Shown: positions 36,678 through 40,197 of the stretch, piece after piece | Numbering within the stretch: position 1 is the first letter of the stretch | Layout of the letters: every line of letters starts with the position of its first letter | The notes under the pieces: model-generated | Told to the model about the DNA's origin: nothing | Databases searched by the model: none | What the model saw: only the letters and a program-made list of their open reading frames with translations | Assembly (NCBI GenBank): GCA_046705265.1 | Contig: JBJKQL010000096.1 | Location: forward strand, 1 to 40,197 | From: JAJYTL01 sp046705265 | Lineage (GTDB): Bacteria; Pseudomonadota; Alphaproteobacteria; Ferrovibrionales; Ferrovibrionaceae | Direction of reading: 5' to 3' | Length of the DNA: 40,197 nt | Translations under genes and position numbers: made by a program

Positions 36678-36887
36678 ATGGTTGATAGGGCCGTTACCAC
36701 CATCGCCCAAGACATGATCGCGGAATTTGGCATCGATGCCTGGAAGATGGCAAACGAACGCCTCCAGGCTCGCTCGCTGGCGGGGGATCGAAGTGGGGCA
36801 GAGTTCTGGGCCCGGGTCAGCAGCACGATATGGACCATGGGCCGTGAAAGCTTGGCGCGGCCCCCGCAAAGAGAAGCAGCCGACTGA
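36678..36887 (+). CDS. Small uncharacterised protein
   Basis: A 69-residue protein, no signal peptide. The wording AQDMIAEFGIDAWKMANERLQARSLAGDRSGAEFWARVSSTI resembles a group of short alphaproteobacterial proteins with an A-M-I-x-x-F-G start and a central G-D...W motif that I know only as hypothetical. AGAGGA lies eight bases upstream of the ATG, which favours a real gene. It stands alone between pal and cpoB, after the pal terminator. No function can be assigned. Confidence 0.6.
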   Translation: MVDRAVTTIAQDMIAEFGIDAWKMANERLQARSLAGDRSGAEFWARVSSTIWTMGRESLARPPQREAAD

Positions 36888-37079
36888 ATCTCTACTGAGT
36901 CTCTAAAGTGCCCTTCTGTCATGGGCGCAGGACCCTAATTCGGACAGCACCCTTTTAGCGGCTTCTTAATTCAGCCCAATTTCCGGGTCACAGTTCGGGA
37001 TGGCCGGTTGCAGGGGGCCATGCCGGAGGGGTAAGTTCGGCCCCTGACGATTGCTCATCGAGAGATCGGCTGACACGCA

Positions 37080-38069
37080 ATGATCCCGAAACGTCTCCGC
37101 CTCACCTTCACCGGCGCCGCGGCGCTGGGGCTCGCAATTGGGCTAGCCTCGGCTCTTCCCGCCGCGCTGCCCATCGCTTGGGCCCAAAACGCGCCGCCGG
37201 CCGGCTCACCTGCCTCCGGCGTGCCGGCGCCAGCCTACGCCACCACCGGCGGCGACAACGCTCCCGGCTCGGCGGCGGCCTATGCCAACATGGCCGCCCG
37301 CATGGACAATCTGCAGAGCGAGATCGACAGCCTGACCGGCCAGATTCAGGTTATCAACCATCAACTACAACAACTCTCGGACCGCATGGGCCAGCTGACC
37401 AAGAACGCCGCCTCCGGACCGAATGCGCCGGAGGGCCAAGGCACGCCGGCTGGCGCCAATGCTCCCGCCGGCAACCCGGCGGCGAGCCAGGCATCGAATC
37501 AGCCATCGAATGCGGCGCCCGTTGGCCGCGGTAGCGGCGGGAACAACGGCTCTCCGTTGCGCGAACCGCCGCCGCATCCGCTCGGCACCATTCCCGCCAA
37601 CACGCCGCTGCCACAGCCGGAACGCAACACCGCGGGCGGCAATGCGAACGCGGGCGCCAAAGCCGAGGTCGCGCTGCCGGCCGGTTCCGTGGCGGCACAA
37701 TATAAATATGCCACCGATTTTCTGCGCCGCGGCGAATACGTGAAGGCGGGACAGGCCTTGCAGCTATTCCTCAAGGCGCATCCGCGGGTCGCGCTGGCGA
37801 GTAACGCCCAATACTGGCTGGGACAGACCTACTACGTGCGCCAGCTTTATGCCCAATCGGCGGCGACCTTCCTCGCCGGCTATCGCAGCGACCCCAAAGG
37901 CAATAAGGCGCCGGATGACCTGTTGAATCTCGGCATGAGCTTGATCGCGCTGAAAAAGCCCGCCGAAGCCTGCGCCGTGTTCAAGCAGCTCGCCACGCAA
38001 TATCCCGATGCCGAGCCGCGCATCAAGCAATATGCCGCCCGCGAACGCGAACGCGCGCATTGTTCCTGA
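37080..38069 (+). CDS. cpoB: Tol-Pal system protein CpoB (YbgF)
   Basis: A 329-residue periplasmic protein with a Sec signal peptide (cleavage near AWAQ-NAPP). A coiled-coil segment (about 60-105: MAARMDNLQSEIDSLTGQIQVINHQLQQLSDRM) mediates trimerisation; a long Asn/Pro/Gly-rich linker follows; the last 125 residues are TPR repeats (YKYATDFLRRGEYVKAGQALQLFLKAHP, SNAQYWLGQTYYVRQLYAQSAATFL, LNLGMSLIALKKPAEACAVFKQL). In E. coli it couples Tol to peptidoglycan synthesis by PBP1B. The linker is long for the family. Its end overlaps tilS. Confidence 0.92.
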   Translation: MIPKRLRLTFTGAAALGLAIGLASALPAALPIAWAQNAPPAGSPASGVPAPAYATTGGDNAPGSAAAYANMAARMDNLQSEIDSLTGQIQVINHQLQQLSDRMGQLTKNAASGPNAPEGQGTPAGANAPAGNPAASQASNQPSNAAPVGRGSGGNNGSPLREPPPHPLGTIPANTPLPQPERNTAGGNANAGAKAEVALPAGSVAAQYKYATDFLRRGEYVKAGQALQLFLKAHPRVALASNAQYWLGQTYYVRQLYAQSAATFLAGYRSDPKGNKAPDDLLNLGMSLIALKKPAEACAVFKQLATQYPDAEPRIKQYAARERERAHCS

Positions 38070-39435
38070 GCCGGCGAACAGCCGCCGGCCGATCGGCAAT
38101 GCCGAATTCGCCCGCCTGATCGAGGCGCTGGCGCCGGCATCGCGGGTTGCCGTCGCCTGCTCCGGCGGCGCCGACAGCTTAGCGGTAACACTTCTCGCCG
38201 CCGAATGGGCCAGGGCGACAGGGCGCGAGATTGTTGCGCTCACCGTCGATCACGGGCTTCGCGCCGAGTCGGCGGCCGAGGCCGCGGCAACCCACGCCTG
38301 GCTCGCCGCGCGCGGCATCGCCCATCACATCCTCAGCTGGGCCGGACCAAAGCCGAAGGCAAACCGCGCCGCCTTGGCCCGCGAGGCGCGTTATCGTCTG
38401 CTCTCCACCTTCTGCCGGGGGCAGCGGATCCCCGACCTTCTCCTCGCCCACCATCGCGAGGACCAAGCGGAAACCTTTCTTCTGCGTCTTGGCCGCGGCA
38501 GCGGCGTCGACGGGCTCGCCGGCATGGCGCCGCAAACCGCCCGCGATGGAATCCGCCTCTTGCGCCCGCTGCTCGCCGTGCCGCAGGCGCGGCTCAAGGC
38601 CACCCTTCGCGCCGTCGGCCAAACCTGGATCGAGGACCCCAGCAACGCCGATCCGGCCTCGGCCCGGGTGCGGCTTCGCGGGCTCGCGCCGGTGCTTGCC
38701 GCCGAGGGCCTGACCGCCGGCCGCCTCGCCGCGACGGCCGCCCGTATGGGCCGCGTGCGGGCCGCGCTCGAGGGAATGACCGATCGGCTGCTCGCTGCCG
38801 CCGTAACCCTCGATCCCGCAGGCTTCTGCCGTCTCGATCCGGCGGCGTTCCGCGACGCCCCGGAGGAGATCGGCCTCCGCGCGCTGTCGCGCCTTCTGCT
38901 CACGGTGTCCGGCGTGCCGCATCCCGCCCGGCTGAAGCGCCTCGAGCGGCTCTACGGCGTGCTCACGGGCTCAACAAGCCAGGGCGGCGCGACGCTGCAG
39001 CGCTGCCGTCTGTTGGCCCGGCGCGGCGGCGTGTTGATTTGCCGCGAGGTGCGCGACCTGCTCACCCTTGCCCTTCGGCCCAGCGAAGCCGCGCTTTGGG
39101 ATTGCCGCTTCCGGGTTGCCTTGGCGGTACCGGCGGGAGGGGGACCGATTCCCTCCGGGCTTTTTGTCGCCGCCCTGGGCGAGACTGGCTATCGCACGAT
39201 CAAGGACGAAATCGCGGCGGCGCATCGGGCCCTGGTGCCGGCGCCGGTGCGGCCGAGCTTGCCGGCGCTCTGGGACGGGCGGGGCGTGATCGCTGCGCCA
39301 CACCTCGGGTTCCGGCGCAAGGGCTTCGAAAATCTCGAATTTCAGGCGGAATTCGCGCCGCGGTGGCCGCTATTCGCCACCGCCGGCGGTTCCGGCCAGG
39401 AATCGTTGCCGTTCACGGATGGCGATATTGTCTGA
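38032..39435 (+). CDS. tilS: tRNA(Ile)-lysidine synthetase
   Basis: An enzyme that attaches lysine to C34 of the CAU anticodon of tRNA-Ile2, changing it to read AUA; essential in most bacteria. The PP-loop is SGGADS (44-49 from this start), followed by TVDHGLRAES and LLAHHREDQAETFLLRL, and RPLLAVPQARLKATLRA. The C-terminal half is less conserved. Start is uncertain: ATG 38008 (62-base overlap with cpoB) or ATG 38032; there is no good ribosome site for either. It is followed closely by ftsH, an order common in proteobacteria. Confidence 0.92.
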   Translation: MPPANANARIVPEPANSRRPIGNAEFARLIEALAPASRVAVACSGGADSLAVTLLAAEWARATGREIVALTVDHGLRAESAAEAAATHAWLAARGIAHHILSWAGPKPKANRAALAREARYRLLSTFCRGQRIPDLLLAHHREDQAETFLLRLGRGSGVDGLAGMAPQTARDGIRLLRPLLAVPQARLKATLRAVGQTWIEDPSNADPASARVRLRGLAPVLAAEGLTAGRLAATAARMGRVRAALEGMTDRLLAAAVTLDPAGFCRLDPAAFRDAPEEIGLRALSRLLLTVSGVPHPARLKRLERLYGVLTGSTSQGGATLQRCRLLARRGGVLICREVRDLLTLALRPSEAALWDCRFRVALAVPAGGGPIPSGLFVAALGETGYRTIKDEIAAAHRALVPAPVRPSLPALWDGRGVIAAPHLGFRRKGFENLEFQAEFAPRWPLFATAGGSGQESLPFTDGDIV

Positions 39436-39530
39436 AAAAAATCCACTCTTATGTTAAGGTTTGGACCATACGGGCACCCTAGTCTCGAAGGGCTGCGGTG
39501 CCTACTGGCGTCGACGGAGGCGCTTCGCCC

Positions 39531-40197
39531 GTGAATCTGTTTGGAAAAAATCTCGCACTTTGGGTCATCATCGCGCTGCTTGTCGTGGCGCTGTTCAATA
39601 TTTTTCAGAGCCCATCCTTTCATTCGAGCGGCAACACGCTTGCCTATTCCGACTTTCTGAATGAGGTGAACTCGGGCCAAGTTGCGGATGTCACGATCCA
39701 GGGCAACCACATCAGCGGTCATACGCGGGACGGGCGCAGCTTCTCCACCTATAACCCGCGCGATCCGAACCTGGTGCAGAAGCTAACCGGCGAGAAGGTG
39801 CGCATCACCGCGAAACCGGTCGATGACGGCAATCCGCTGTTCAGCATCTTCATCTCATGGTTCCCGATGCTGCTGCTGATCGCAGTATGGATCTTCTTCA
39901 TGCGGCAGATGCAGTCGGGCGGCGGCAAGGCGATGGGCTTTGGCAAGTCAAAGGCGAGGCTTTTGACCGAGCGTCAGGGGCGCGTCACGTTTGACGACGT
40001 GGCGGGCATTGACGAGGCCAAGGACGAGCTTGAGGAGGTGGTTGAGTTCCTGAAGGACGCGCAGAAGTTCCAGCGGCTTGGCGGACGCATCCCGAAGGGG
40101 GTGTTGCTGGTCGGCCCGCCGGGGACCGGCAAGACGCTGTTGGCGCGGGCGATCGCGGGCGAGGCGAACGTGCCGTTCTTCACCATCTCGGGGTCGG
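39531..40197 (+). CDS. ftsH: ATP-dependent zinc metalloprotease FtsH, 3' partial
   Basis: The gene runs off the window; about 222 codons are visible. Start at GTG 39531, ten bases after GGAGG (39516-39520). The N-terminus has membrane helix 1 (LALWVIIALLVVALFNIF), a periplasmic loop with YSDFLNEVNSGQVADVTIQG, helix 2 (WFPMLLLIAVWIFFM) and the linker MQSGGGKAMGFGKSKA. Then comes the AAA domain start, VTFDDVAGIDEAKDELEEVVEFLKD, and Walker A VGPPGTGKTLLARAIAGEA. FtsH degrades membrane and regulatory proteins. A weak promoter, TTGTCT/TATGTT with 16 bases between, lies at 39428-39455. Confidence 0.95.
   Translation, partial: MNLFGKNLALWVIIALLVVALFNIFQSPSFHSSGNTLAYSDFLNEVNSGQVADVTIQGNHISGHTRDGRSFSTYNPRDPNLVQKLTGEKVRITAKPVDDGNPLFSIFISWFPMLLLIAVWIFFMRQMQSGGGKAMGFGKSKARLLTERQGRVTFDDVAGIDEAKDELEEVVEFLKDAQKFQRLGGRIPKGVLLVGPPGTGKTLLARAIAGEANVPFFTISGS

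Overview
The window is a stretch of high-GC chromosome from an alphaproteobacterium, probably Rhodospirillales- or Hyphomicrobiales-like. I base this on the ruvC-ruvA-ruvB-ybgC-tolQRAB-pal-cpoB-tilS-ftsH order, a zapA/6S RNA/fau block, a DUF1127 protein, an EF-G paralogue of the type seen in this class, and a MobB/MoaD/MoaE block beside uvrC-pgsA. Almost all of it is ordinary core genome. I found no rRNA, tRNA, CRISPR array, intact insertion sequence or defence island, and no clear new multi-gene system.

Region by region. 1-2 kb: the end of a PagL-like lipid A deacylase, a DUF2784 membrane protein and, convergent to them, the molybdoenzyme MsrP. 2.1-6.6 kb (minus strand): an EF-G-like GTPase, 2-dehydropantoate reductase and a class I aminotransferase. 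6.8-10.7 kb: a DUF1127 protein, uvrB behind a candidate LexA site, then a FolM-like reductase overlapping a FolB-like aldolase. 10.7-11.0 kb: an AT-rich gap with DnaA-box-like and GANTC sites. 11-15.2 kb: uvrC, pgsA, mobB, moaD, moaE. 15.3-17.3 kb: an intact class II-type ilvE followed by two decayed pieces, an IS1380-type transposase start and the first 59 codons of a different kind of branched-chain aminotransferase. 17.3-20.7 kb: an OmpR/EnvZ-like two-component pair, a 2OG-Fe(II) oxygenase and a TetR-like regulator. 20.8-25.2 kb (minus strand): tkt-gap-pgk. 25.5-27.7 kb: a coiled-coil protein, zapA, 6S RNA, fau and a YmdB-type phosphoesterase, with a convergent DoxX gene. 28.6-31.6 kb: yebC-ruvC-ruvA-ruvB. 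31.6-39.4 kb: ybgC-tolQ-tolR-tolA-tolB, pal, a small unknown gene, cpoB and tilS. The window ends inside ftsH.

How the genes work together. uvrB, uvrC and ruvCAB serve excision repair and Holliday-junction processing. The Tol-Pal genes link the envelope to division, as zapA does. tkt-gap-pgk handle triose and pentose phosphates. mobB, moaD and moaE support molybdenum-cofactor synthesis and the window itself carries a user, MsrP. The most interesting points are the aminotransferase/IS remnant cluster, the possible origin-like intergenic region before uvrC, a MoaD whose reading frame runs 13 residues past the expected terminal Gly-Gly, and a perfect 14-bp inverted repeat between the divergent tkt and zapA operons.
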